64,000 nucleotides of DNA, from NCBI GenBank assembly GCA_946414025.1, contig CAMKMX010000002.1, positions 62,001 through 126,000 on the forward strand, read 5' to 3'. Both the position numbers and the translations under genes were made by a program. Below the pieces are notes generated by a model. The model ran no database searches and was not told the origin of the DNA. It saw nothing but the letters and a program-made list of their open reading frames with translations. Shown here piece by piece: positions 27,854-36,730 of the stretch (its first letter is position 1; every line of letters begins with the position of its first letter). The stretch comes from an uncultured Fibrobacter sp. Its GTDB lineage: Bacteria; Fibrobacterota; Fibrobacteria; Fibrobacterales; Fibrobacteraceae.

Positions 27854-30022
27854 ATGAATATGAAAGTAAGTGTATTTGCTCTCCTGATGGCTACGGCGAT
27901 GGCCTCCGCTACAGCTGTGGCGGACAATCAAAAGACAATAGATGCAAAGGCTGATTCAGCCCTGGCCAAGCGCGGTGTTGAAATTGGTGGTAGCATTCGT
28001 GCGGTGGCACAGCGTTCTAGTTTTGACACCGACCAGGATCCCTCTGGTATTAACAAGATGCCGGATGTGGAACGAAACGAGTTTGTCAGCGCCGACATTG
28101 ACTTTAGGTTTCGCCCATACGAAAGTGTACGCGCCAATGTGATGATGCGCTTAGGTGGTGGCATGCAAGAATACTTTGCAGCTGCATCCAAAACCTTGGC
28201 GGTGGAATGGATTAATGTCGAGGGCAATCTAGGAAATTCCTTCTATTGGGTGGCGGGTGACTTCCGTCAACAGTACTCTCCTTTGACATTGTACTTGCCG
28301 GGTATCGACATTATGTACGAGCCCTTGATTTTCGCCCGAAAGCGTCATATGGCGCAAAAGCAGCAGCTGATTGATGGTAACCAGCGTAACTTGCAAGGCG
28401 TGAACCTTCAATTCCGCAAGGAATTGAGCCCGGCTTTAGGTGAGGTTCGTGCAGAGGCTATGCTTGCCCGTGTTAACCGTTCGGCGGTTCTGGATTTTTC
28501 CGGTGCCGAAGGCAACATTATGACCAATGAGCAGTTGCCGGGTGCCACCCTTGCCTCCAATATGGACAAGTGGTTAGTGGCTGGTAATTTGGAACTGTTC
28601 CCGCTTTCAAAGAATGTCTACGTGGCTGCCACGCCTATGTATATCTTCGACAATAAGGATACCTATGGCTATACCTATCGCCATCCCGACAATGTCATTA
28701 ACGACCCATACGAGCGGGAATCTATCAATCCCTATGACATTGATGCCCAGCAGACAATGGTGGTGAGTGGACGTTTAGGCGCCGACGTGGCTGGCATTAT
28801 GGGAAGCAAGAACCTAGTTGTTGACCTGGTTGGCGAATACGCCATGTCCAACGACAAGGTCTATACCCACACCTACACCGAGAATGGAACAGATGAGAAT
28901 GGCGAACCCATATACAAGGACAATGTGTCCGATGAGAAACTGACGGGAGCCGCAATCCTTGCCACCATGAATGTGGGTTATAAGACTGATAGCTGGAGCG
29001 CGGTTTTGACTGTCAATGGAGTCCGCAATGATAGCAACTGGTTCAACAACCTTGCGCAGTCTCCTAGCTTCTTTGCCCAACGCATTTTGAATTCTGACAA
29101 GGATGGGAATGTGGTCAAGTATGGTTCCCACGCTCCCTTGTATTCCTCCTTCGATGCCTTGTACAACTTTGCTCCTAAGTTCTCACCTGTAGCAAAGTCT
29201 TTGGGAACAGATGACAACGCTTTCAAGGGTGGTCAGACAAACAGCTATAACATCGCTCCTTACAACAAGAATTCCTGGGGAACTAATGTCTATACCCGCT
29301 CTCAGTTGGCCTTGTTGGAAACTTTGAATGATCCTGCATTGCAGATGGCCCTGCCTAATGGACTTGCCACATCGAACCGCTTGGGCGCTCAGGCTGTAGG
29401 CACGTTCGGTTGGAAGGACTATGCAGAGGTTCAGGGCTTGTTCACTATGCTTCAGCAGGTAAACCCGATAATCGGTTTTGAGAAGGTCGCTTACACCGAA
29501 TATGGCGGCGGAGCCAAGTTTGATGTATTCAAGTTGATAGGTTTTAGCAAGCCTTTGGAACTTTCTGGCTCCTATAAGCATTCCGAGCGCAAGTCGGACC
29601 TGGATGCCGCCGTGGTGGGTGCTTCTGGAACAGGGGAACTTAAGAGCGACTTTATCAACGCTGGCCTGTATGTGCAGTTCTTGCCTCGTTTGGGGTTTGC
29701 CGCTGGATTACAGATGATTACTACTGAGTATAATGATTTTGGGGCGGACTACCGTTGGACTGTAGCCCCCTTGATGAAGGGCACACAGATGCAATGGATG
29801 GCAGGATTCGACTATACTGTGGCCGAAAACGCATGGCTCTCTATCAACTTCGGTATGGTCAATGTAGAGAACGAATACAATACGGCATCACTTGTCGCTG
29901 CTGGTTCGGGCGGCGCTGTAAACTTGCCTGATTACTACACTGTTGCTTCGGATCCTGCGGGCAGTTTCAAGAGTAAGTTCTCTCAGACAATTATGGAAGC
30001 TTCCATTAACGTGGAATTTTAA
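27854..30022 (+). CDS. Outer-membrane beta-barrel protein, paralogue of its neighbour
   Basis: A 722-aa protein with a signal peptide (ASATAVA) and an N-terminal short helical stretch (TIDAKADSALAKRG), then a long amphipathic beta region ending in MEASINVEF with a C-terminal Phe. It shares the block YSPLTLxxP...EPxIFAxKR...LQGVN with the next protein, so the two are tandem paralogues. Preceded by GGGAGGG. A second ATG two codons in is an equally possible start. Function unknown beyond a barrel in the outer membrane. Confidence 0.75.
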   Translation: MNMKVSVFALLMATAMASATAVADNQKTIDAKADSALAKRGVEIGGSIRAVAQRSSFDTDQDPSGINKMPDVERNEFVSADIDFRFRPYESVRANVMMRLGGGMQEYFAAASKTLAVEWINVEGNLGNSFYWVAGDFRQQYSPLTLYLPGIDIMYEPLIFARKRHMAQKQQLIDGNQRNLQGVNLQFRKELSPALGEVRAEAMLARVNRSAVLDFSGAEGNIMTNEQLPGATLASNMDKWLVAGNLELFPLSKNVYVAATPMYIFDNKDTYGYTYRHPDNVINDPYERESINPYDIDAQQTMVVSGRLGADVAGIMGSKNLVVDLVGEYAMSNDKVYTHTYTENGTDENGEPIYKDNVSDEKLTGAAILATMNVGYKTDSWSAVLTVNGVRNDSNWFNNLAQSPSFFAQRILNSDKDGNVVKYGSHAPLYSSFDALYNFAPKFSPVAKSLGTDDNAFKGGQTNSYNIAPYNKNSWGTNVYTRSQLALLETLNDPALQMALPNGLATSNRLGAQAVGTFGWKDYAEVQGLFTMLQQVNPIIGFEKVAYTEYGGGAKFDVFKLIGFSKPLELSGSYKHSERKSDLDAAVVGASGTGELKSDFINAGLYVQFLPRLGFAAGLQMITTEYNDFGADYRWTVAPLMKGTQMQWMAGFDYTVAENAWLSINFGMVNVENEYNTASLVAAGSGGAVNLPDYYTVASDPAGSFKSKFSQTIMEASINVEF

Positions 30023-30037
30023 TGGGGGGTAATCAAG

Positions 30038-32164
30038 ATGAATTCTAATATGAAAAAGTTTGTAGTTTTACCTGCCATGGCATTGTTCTTCTCGGCTAGT
30101 GTTGGCGCTGCCGAGGGGCAAGATTCTATAGTTGTTCAGCAGAAGTCTCTGATAGAAAAACTAGATTCTCTTAACGATGCGGTACTGGGTTTGAGAATTA
30201 ATGGTACGGCAAAGGCCGGGGTAATGGCCTCAAAGGCAGAATCAGACCAATTTGCCAAGGAGTCTCCGACACAAGAGAACCAGGCATATACAGATGTGGA
30301 CCTTCGTCTTTCGGCTCACCCAACCTCTGAGACGCAGATTAGTGTGGATGTGCGTTTGCACAAGGACTGGCAGAGCGCCTACGATGAGAATAACAATCCC
30401 ATTATCGGGCATTGGTTCTCTTATGATGGAACTATCCTGAACAATCACCTGAACTTCAATCTGGGTTATATGCGTGTGGGCTATTCGCCTTTGACTTTGT
30501 CAACTCCGCAACCCGAATTGCTGCAGGAACCGGAAATCTTCGCCGAAAAGCGTGTATACGCGCTTTCTCAGAGGAACCTGGATACTACGAGCCGCCGCCT
30601 GATGCAAGGCGTGAATGCCGAATATCATAGCGGTGAACTCGGAATTATAGATGACATTATGCTACAGGCGACTGGAGCAAGAATGCGTAATATTGGTAAA
30701 AAGTCGGACCAGGTTTTCTTTGACTTTGATTTCACTGACCGGTATGTCTATGGTGGACGCGCAGGCATTGGGCTTATGGGCTTTTACATTGGTGGCAACT
30801 ATGTAGATGCCTTTGACCGTCTTTGGAGCCGTCGTTCCATGACAATCGCCAATACCGATACGGTGTATTATGAAGACAACAGGGTGTTTTCGGGTGAGGC
30901 TGGATTTACTTCCCAAAAGATTTTGCCCAACCTCCCGGTCAATTTTGGTGTGAAGGGTGAAATGGCCAAGTCCAATTGGGAAGTGGAAAGAGACTATATG
31001 GTCGAGGAAACTATCCCCAGTTATGCAATAAATAAGGCTACTGTGGTTTACCCTGATGGCAGTATAGATTCTGTTGTTTACTTATCAAAAGATGGAAAGG
31101 CTAACCCAACCGTTAAACATGAGTCCTATGCGAAACTTCATGGAGGGAGCTTCTATGTGGAGCCCTTTGTTAACGGGAACGTTGTGGGTCTCGAGTTTGA
31201 TTTAAAGGGACAATATATCCAGGTGGATGATGATTTTTGGTCTGAAATGGCCTCTACCCCGACCTATAGGGGCGGAGCCGTAGTCTTGAATTCTAACGCA
31301 TTCTACAGGAGTCCCTCGGATAGCTTGTTGATGGCCAATTTCGGTTCCTCTAGCTTGGAGAACCTCTATTTTAGCGTCTATAACTCCAATACGCTTAACG
31401 CTACGAATTTGTTGACTTCGAGCAAGAAGAATGTTATTGGGAATAAGGGCGAGAGCTCATATATGTATTCTCGCCTGTACAATAACTACAAGAATGCCCA
31501 TTTCTATCGGAATGGTTATTCCGCATCTGTGCTAAAAAGACTGGAGATGGGCGAACTGCTGTCCCTTTTGGACCCCACGGTGGACATGGCCCAGCCCTAT
31601 GGCATGGCTACTCCGGACCGCAAGGGCTTTACCCTGAGTCTTGACTTGAAGTGGAACGATGCCATCTCGCTTAATGGTCGTTTCAAGCAGCTTGAACAGG
31701 AAAAGACTGTTGAGAAAACCAACACCTACACCGAAATGGCCGGTGGCTTGGGCGTAGATTTTGGTGTGTTGTTCAACTTGGATCGCCATTTGATTCTGCA
31801 AGGCTCTTACGCCTATAGCGAAGAGGATGAGTTCTTGAAGCGCAATGCTGGCAGACTTATGGCCGGTGCCACCCTGGAAGTGTGGGGCCCCTTCGCTCTG
31901 CTTGCCGGTTACCAAACTTATGAACGTCATTTTGGGAACGGGGTCGCTCTGGCAGAAAACCTAGAGATTAAGAAATCGACGGAATCGCTCCTTTTGGGTG
32001 GTCTTCGCATGAAAATCGCACCCCTTTCTTATGTTTCCCTGCAGTATGGTGTTCTCAATAACGAACTGGGATATCGCTGGACAGACGAAAGCGGAAAGAC
32101 CAGTAGCAAGAAAATGTCTATCGATAAAAACGTGATTGTGGCTGATGTCACGGTGAACTTCTAA
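30038..32164 (+). CDS. Outer-membrane beta-barrel protein, tandem paralogue
   Basis: A 708-aa protein. Signal peptide (ASVGAAEG), a short helix (SLIEKLDSLNDAVLG), then beta-strand-rich sequence ending VIVADVTVNF. Residues around 150-200 contain RVGYSPLTLSTPQPELLQEP followed by EIFAEKR and LMQGVN, matching the preceding gene product. Preceded by GGGGGG and 15 bp downstream of that gene. Probably one subunit type of a family of Fibrobacter surface barrels. No enzymatic motif seen. Confidence 0.75.
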   Translation: MNSNMKKFVVLPAMALFFSASVGAAEGQDSIVVQQKSLIEKLDSLNDAVLGLRINGTAKAGVMASKAESDQFAKESPTQENQAYTDVDLRLSAHPTSETQISVDVRLHKDWQSAYDENNNPIIGHWFSYDGTILNNHLNFNLGYMRVGYSPLTLSTPQPELLQEPEIFAEKRVYALSQRNLDTTSRRLMQGVNAEYHSGELGIIDDIMLQATGARMRNIGKKSDQVFFDFDFTDRYVYGGRAGIGLMGFYIGGNYVDAFDRLWSRRSMTIANTDTVYYEDNRVFSGEAGFTSQKILPNLPVNFGVKGEMAKSNWEVERDYMVEETIPSYAINKATVVYPDGSIDSVVYLSKDGKANPTVKHESYAKLHGGSFYVEPFVNGNVVGLEFDLKGQYIQVDDDFWSEMASTPTYRGGAVVLNSNAFYRSPSDSLLMANFGSSSLENLYFSVYNSNTLNATNLLTSSKKNVIGNKGESSYMYSRLYNNYKNAHFYRNGYSASVLKRLEMGELLSLLDPTVDMAQPYGMATPDRKGFTLSLDLKWNDAISLNGRFKQLEQEKTVEKTNTYTEMAGGLGVDFGVLFNLDRHLILQGSYAYSEEDEFLKRNAGRLMAGATLEVWGPFALLAGYQTYERHFGNGVALAENLEIKKSTESLLLGGLRMKIAPLSYVSLQYGVLNNELGYRWTDESGKTSSKKMSIDKNVIVADVTVNF

Positions 32165-32175
32165 GGGGTATAAAG

Positions 32176-33054
32176 ATGAAACACATTCGCTTATATCTGA
32201 CTACTTTGGCTGCGGTGCTCATGGCTGCATGTTCGTCGATGGAAGTTGACGACAATGAACTTTATGCGGAAAATTTCCCTAAGGATTTTGTGGATTCCGT
32301 TTATATGGAACTGCATCCTGAACTTGTGTCCCTGCAAATAAAGCAGTTTGTGAAAGATCATAACGATTCGTTGAAAACAAATATGGATGCCGATCGTTAT
32401 CAGAAGATGTACGACAAAGATACTGCAGCGTTTTCCCAGGATACGTCCGTATTACACGAAATCTTTGTTACGCCTTTCTATGTTGGGTTTCCTGAAGAGG
32501 ATTGGGTAGATGTATGGACCCCGATAACCACTTACGATGTTACTTGTGTTACGAATATGACCTATAGGGAAGTATATCTTGTCATAGGAAGTGATACTGC
32601 CAAAACAAAGGTGTATGTTGATAGTGTTAAGTTTGATGAGAAAGGAAATTTTGCCTCTATCTATGGTAAAACTGATTCTACGGCAGCATCGAAGGAATTT
32701 GTAATTGGAGATACCATTTCTTATTACAACAAAGGCGCTGTTTATGATTCTACAGAGGTGTGCGATTCTGTAGAAGTTATTCAAGATGGTCAGTTGTCGG
32801 CAATCCAAAAATCTCTGGTAGTCAGCTTCAATATGTACGATAAGGATAATGACCTTGCCGCACTCAAAAAGGTGCCTATAGATACCAAGGCTGTAGTTTA
32901 TCAGTATGTGGTTTACGGCAAACTTCATGGTTGGACTTATCGTTATTGCGCTGCTGCCGAAAAGAAAAATCCGGTCAGACCTGTTTTGGATGTTTCTGAG
33001 ACAACGGATAAACTTTATTGCGATGACAACGGCGTAGCCCGTGAAATTAAGTGA
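32176..33054 (+). CDS. Lipoprotein of the surface operon
   Basis: A 292-aa protein with a clean lipobox (LMAACSS), then an acidic mature region rich in Asp, Tyr and Val. No family recognised. It contains a repeated 'DSVxYxxxxE'-like spacing but no clear domain. Located 11 bp after the third barrel gene and 13 bp before the GH18-like gene, so it is part of the same transcript and probably anchored beside the barrels. Confidence 0.72.
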   Translation: MKHIRLYLTTLAAVLMAACSSMEVDDNELYAENFPKDFVDSVYMELHPELVSLQIKQFVKDHNDSLKTNMDADRYQKMYDKDTAAFSQDTSVLHEIFVTPFYVGFPEEDWVDVWTPITTYDVTCVTNMTYREVYLVIGSDTAKTKVYVDSVKFDEKGNFASIYGKTDSTAASKEFVIGDTISYYNKGAVYDSTEVCDSVEVIQDGQLSAIQKSLVVSFNMYDKDNDLAALKKVPIDTKAVVYQYVVYGKLHGWTYRYCAAAEKKNPVRPVLDVSETTDKLYCDDNGVAREIK

Positions 33055-33067
33055 GGTGAGGGATATT

Positions 33068-34123
33068 ATGAATGTGAAAAAAATTGTTCTTCCCTTGATT
33101 CTTGGCTGTGCTTTGGGTGCGTCTGCTGCCGATAAGGTGGTGGGCTACTACCCTTACTGGAGCCAGTATTCTCAATTCTATCCTAAGGATATCCGCTACA
33201 ATACGGTGACCAATATTCACTATGCGGCCATTGTTCCGAGTGAAGATGGTTCCTTGGCCTTTGCCGACGAGAACGATGCCGAAAACTTCAAGACTTTGGT
33301 GCAGATGGCCAAAGAGAATGGTGTCAAGTTGGTCGTATCCGTGGGCGGCATGGAAGCCGAAGGTAGTCTCAAGGCTATTGTCACATCTGATGACGCCTTG
33401 AAGGCCTTTGTTTCCAACGTGAAAAGCTGGCTTGCCGAAAAGGGTGGTGACGGTGTAGAATTGGACTGGCAGAACCTGACCGAAGAGGATGCGGGTGATT
33501 TTGCAAAGCTGGTCGATGCATTGAAAGATGGTCTAGAGGGCAAGATTCTTACGGCTACGGTTTATCCGGCTGTAGGTATGGGAGCCTACAAGGCCGAAAC
33601 CCTCAACAAGCTTTCTTATGTGGACGTATTCATGGCGGACCAGATGACCGAGGAATCGGAAAAGTTGGTCCCTAACCAGAGTGCCAATTCCGTCAAGGAG
33701 GCTTTGGATGCCGTGGCTGGGGCTGGAGTGAACAAGGATTTGCTGGTACCCGTCATTTACATGTATGGCAAGTCCTTTACTGGGGCCAAGGGTCTGGGAA
33801 CCGCCCACCAGGGTACTGGAAGCGGCAATGAAGGCTATCTTTCTTATGCCGAATTGATGGGCAAGTTCGATACCCCGGACTACAAGGTTACCTTTGATGA
33901 AGCCTCCAAGTCAGAGGTGGCAGTCAGCGAGTCCGAATCCATTGTCTTTATGGGAATTCCTTCTGTGAAGGCTGTGGCGGAGCAGGTCAAGAACGAAGGT
34001 ATGGCCGGTGTTGCGGTGTACGACCTCTCCCAGGACCATCACGAACCTATTGTTTCTTTGCTGGTGACCATCGGGTTGCAAATTCGCCCCGAAGTCAACT
34101 ACAAGCCTGCTAAGAAGAAATAG
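33068..34123 (+). CDS. GH18-fold secreted protein with Glu-to-Gln change at the catalytic position
   Basis: A 351-aa exported protein. I chose ATG 33068 (after GAGGTGAGGG). An upstream start at 33041 would overlap the previous gene and spoil the signal peptide. The mature part starts DKVVGYYPYW and follows the GH18 barrel pattern (KLVVSVGG, then GGDGVELDWQ, then MADQMT). In active chitinases the motif is DGxDxDxE. Here it reads D128-G-V-E-L-D-W-Q135, so the proton-donating Glu is Gln. It may be a binding protein (chi-lectin-like) rather than a chitinase. Last gene of the secreted operon, followed by a terminator. Confidence 0.8.
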   Translation: MNVKKIVLPLILGCALGASAADKVVGYYPYWSQYSQFYPKDIRYNTVTNIHYAAIVPSEDGSLAFADENDAENFKTLVQMAKENGVKLVVSVGGMEAEGSLKAIVTSDDALKAFVSNVKSWLAEKGGDGVELDWQNLTEEDAGDFAKLVDALKDGLEGKILTATVYPAVGMGAYKAETLNKLSYVDVFMADQMTEESEKLVPNQSANSVKEALDAVAGAGVNKDLLVPVIYMYGKSFTGAKGLGTAHQGTGSGNEGYLSYAELMGKFDTPDYKVTFDEASKSEVAVSESESIVFMGIPSVKAVAEQVKNEGMAGVAVYDLSQDHHEPIVSLLVTIGLQIRPEVNYKPAKKK

Positions 34124-34137
34124 CCATTAGTTGCACT

Positions 34138-34179
34138 GTCATCCTGGAGTGGTCCTGGAGCGCAGCGATAGGATCCAGG
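34138..34179 (+). repeat. Interspersed 'GTCATCCTGGAG...GGATCCAG' repeat
   Basis: An intergenic copy of the dispersed element, with an internal short duplication (CCTGGAG twice). It lies between the GH18-like stop and the terminator. Confidence 0.7.
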
Positions 34180-34206
34180 TGATTACTTTCAATTATTTAG
34201 TACTAA

Positions 34207-34234
34207 AAAGCCCTAGCGAAATGCTAGGGCTTTT
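34207..34234. terminator. Bidirectional terminator
   Basis: AGCCCTAGC pairs with GCTAGGGCT around GAAAT. AAAAA flanks the left side and TTTT the right, serving the convergent GH18-like and GH5_2 genes. Confidence 0.9.
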
Positions 34235-34249
34235 GCTTATGAACAACTG

Positions 34250-36508
34250 TTACTTATTTACCCACCGGAGGGTAACTTGTTCTGACTGCTGCCGGACTCG
34301 TACTATGTATGATCCCTGCGGTAGGCCGCTCAGGCCAATGCTTGGGGTCTTTGCGGCATCGACGGTCAACTGCTGGAACACCCTATTCCCCAGCATATCA
34401 TAGATGTCCACATAGATGGTAGCGGACTTGTTGCTGCGGATGTAGAGCATTTTCCCCGTAACACCTGCATTCAGACCCTGTGGGCGTGCAAAGTTGCCGA
34501 TGGATGCTACAGGTGGAGTAATCGTCTTGGTCGATGAAGTGTCTTTGCCGGAACTGTCCTGTTTCTTGGTGGTGTCTACGACGCTGGTGTCTCCGATGGT
34601 GAAGTTAAAGGTCCTTTCATAGGCGTTAAGGAAATCGGTTTCGGGCATCTTGGCAGTGACTTTTACAATGGCCTTCTGATTCCCCGCTACGGCGTCAATT
34701 CCCACCCTTTGCAGGTAGGGAGATGTTTCTTCTCCGTCGAACAGCCAGGTGATGGGGGTGCCAAAGATGGATGTATCGGGCAGGACCTCTTTTTTTGTTT
34801 CCCCTAGGGCGAATTTTTCGTTTCCAAAGCCGGGAATTCTATTAGAAGCCTTTGTGTAGTGTACCACGATGGTGTCGTGAAGTTCTCTGTAACCACTGAC
34901 CGCAGCAGCAGATGCGGCGATTCTGGCGTCACCGAAACTATTGAATTCGTACATCCATATTGCAGGCATAGAACTTTGAGTTCCTGAACAAGCGTACGAT
35001 TTGCATTTGACCTTTTTAACGCTCACGATGTCTGGATCCAGGGATTCCAATGTAAAGGTACTTCCTTGCTCTGTTTCGTTAGATGGGGGATAGGTCCATT
35101 CCTTTTTGCCGTCTTCATCGTAATCCATGGAACGGTCTGAACCCCTATCTGTTGTGCAGTTCCCCAGATAATCACAGGAAACGCCCATGAACCCATTGAT
35201 GGTTTGGTTAGGAATGGATTGTACATACACTACAGTCTGGGCACCGTCCTTGGCGGTTAGAACGGTAAAACCGTAGCTCTTGATTATCAAATCTGTTCCC
35301 GATACGGCTGCCACAGATTCATCGCTAGAGCTGTAATCACAACCCGATTGGAGTTTCCCTGATATGGTTCCGTCTGTTTCTTTGGCGGTTATGTGGCTTA
35401 CGGCACAGCTACTGTTCCGTTTACCCTTGGTGAGGGAGTCTGCCCAAGAGCGGGCGTGTTGCACAAGATATTTTTTTACGATTTCTCCAGAGGTGGTCAA
35501 CTTTGCTTCACTTAGGGCTTGTTCTGTTATCAACGGAGTGTCGCCCGCAAAAAAGGCGGACTGCTCACTTTTGCCATCGGTATGGCTGGTATATTGCCTA
35601 AAGCTCCAGTTGCAGTTGGGTATCAGCTTCTGATCCATGTAGCTAGTCCACTCGTTGGTGGCGTTTTGGTTGGGGGCTCCGTCGCCATCAGCACCAGTGG
35701 TGCCCCATTCGCTGATAAATACAGGGTGACCGCTATTCAGGGCCGATTCAATGTTTCCGCTATAACTTCCCTTGCTATGGGACGCCGCATAGAAGTGTAG
35801 TACGTAGGCGACGTTATCTGCAGAAACGGAATCTCTGGCTCCTTCTTGCGGGTTTTGCGACCAGCTGCTGGTTCCCACGATAATCAGATTATCGGTGTAC
35901 TGGCGTATGGCAGAAGATATGGTGTTGGCGTAGGGCTTGATATTGTTGGACCAGCTTACGTGAACGGGTTCGTTATAGATTTCGTAGATGATATTGGGCA
36001 CGTCCTTGTACTTCTCGGCTACAGTCTTGAAAAAGGTCAGGGCGTCAGAGGTTTCTAGGTGGGCGCGGTGGCTATGCCAGTCTACGATGATGTAGATGTC
36101 GTTTTCTATGGCGGCTGCAACCATTTTATCCAGAAGGTACAGGAATCCTTCCGGGTTGCCCATGTAGGAATTTTGGGTTACCAGGGGTTCGGAGGCGGAT
36201 CCCTGGCTGTTGTAGTACTGGATGCCCATGGCAAAGCGGAATACGTCTATATGCAGGTTATCCGCTGCCCAGTTGACAACTGTGTTTCGGTAGAAGGGGT
36301 TTCCGGTGGCATCTGACCAAAAAAAGCTTATGCCACGGAGCATGGCCTGTTGATTATTTTTGGCGCCGACAATCTTGTTTCCGCTGGTGTGCAGCGCTCC
36401 GTAGTAAGAGACGGGACCTACCTTTTTTGGGGTGGCTTCCAACGCATTGGCGAAAACAAGTGCTGTTGCAAACGCGATTGTAAACAAAAGGTTACAAAGT
36501 GGCTTCAT
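34250..36508 (-). CDS. GH5_2-type endoglucanase with C-terminal T9SS-like sorting tail
   Basis: A 752-aa secreted protein. Signal peptide (ALVFANALEA), then a GH5_2 domain at about residues 30-330: MLRGISFFWSD, acid/base Glu180 in IYEIYNEP, nucleophile Glu267 in VFISEWGTTG. A central beta-rich region of about 300 residues of unknown type follows, then a Lys/Ser/Thr linker and a C-terminal module of about 85 residues (IYVDIYDMLGNRVFQ, then GLPQGSYIVRV) with the look of a type IX secretion sorting domain. Expected to cut cellulose outside the cell. Divergent from the gene at 36731. Confidence 0.92.
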   Translation of the reverse strand: MKPLCNLLFTIAFATALVFANALEATPKKVGPVSYYGALHTSGNKIVGAKNNQQAMLRGISFFWSDATGNPFYRNTVVNWAADNLHIDVFRFAMGIQYYNSQGSASEPLVTQNSYMGNPEGFLYLLDKMVAAAIENDIYIIVDWHSHRAHLETSDALTFFKTVAEKYKDVPNIIYEIYNEPVHVSWSNNIKPYANTISSAIRQYTDNLIIVGTSSWSQNPQEGARDSVSADNVAYVLHFYAASHSKGSYSGNIESALNSGHPVFISEWGTTGADGDGAPNQNATNEWTSYMDQKLIPNCNWSFRQYTSHTDGKSEQSAFFAGDTPLITEQALSEAKLTTSGEIVKKYLVQHARSWADSLTKGKRNSSCAVSHITAKETDGTISGKLQSGCDYSSSDESVAAVSGTDLIIKSYGFTVLTAKDGAQTVVYVQSIPNQTINGFMGVSCDYLGNCTTDRGSDRSMDYDEDGKKEWTYPPSNETEQGSTFTLESLDPDIVSVKKVKCKSYACSGTQSSMPAIWMYEFNSFGDARIAASAAAVSGYRELHDTIVVHYTKASNRIPGFGNEKFALGETKKEVLPDTSIFGTPITWLFDGEETSPYLQRVGIDAVAGNQKAIVKVTAKMPETDFLNAYERTFNFTIGDTSVVDTTKKQDSSGKDTSSTKTITPPVASIGNFARPQGLNAGVTGKMLYIRSNKSATIYVDIYDMLGNRVFQQLTVDAAKTPSIGLSGLPQGSYIVRVRQQSEQVTLRWVNK

Positions 36509-36675
36509 AGGAGTAGACCTTCCTTATTTTGCATAAAAATACATAAATGCTTTAGATATAGGCATTAGGGGATGTAATAAATAAGTTTCGTTCCGTAAAC
36601 AAGTGATAAATATGACGGGATTTCTATGTAAAAAAATTTTTTTTGGCATGTTGCCCTTTTTTTTTAAAAATAAGG

Positions 36676-36707
36676 TATATTTACCAACAAACCAGCCCAG
36701 TTTGGGC
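36676..36707 (+). promoter_or_regulatory. Candidate -10 box and 5'-UTR hairpin
   Basis: TATATT at 36676-36681 lies 50 bp before the ATG at 36731. The inverted repeat GCCCA-GTT-TGGGC follows at 36695-36707, and a purine-rich AGAGAGAG ribosome-binding site lies just before the start. The rest of the 36509-36730 spacer is AT-rich and also has to hold the promoter of the divergent GH5_2 gene. Confidence 0.5.
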
Positions 36708-36730
36708 ATTAACAAAAGAGAGAGAGAACT

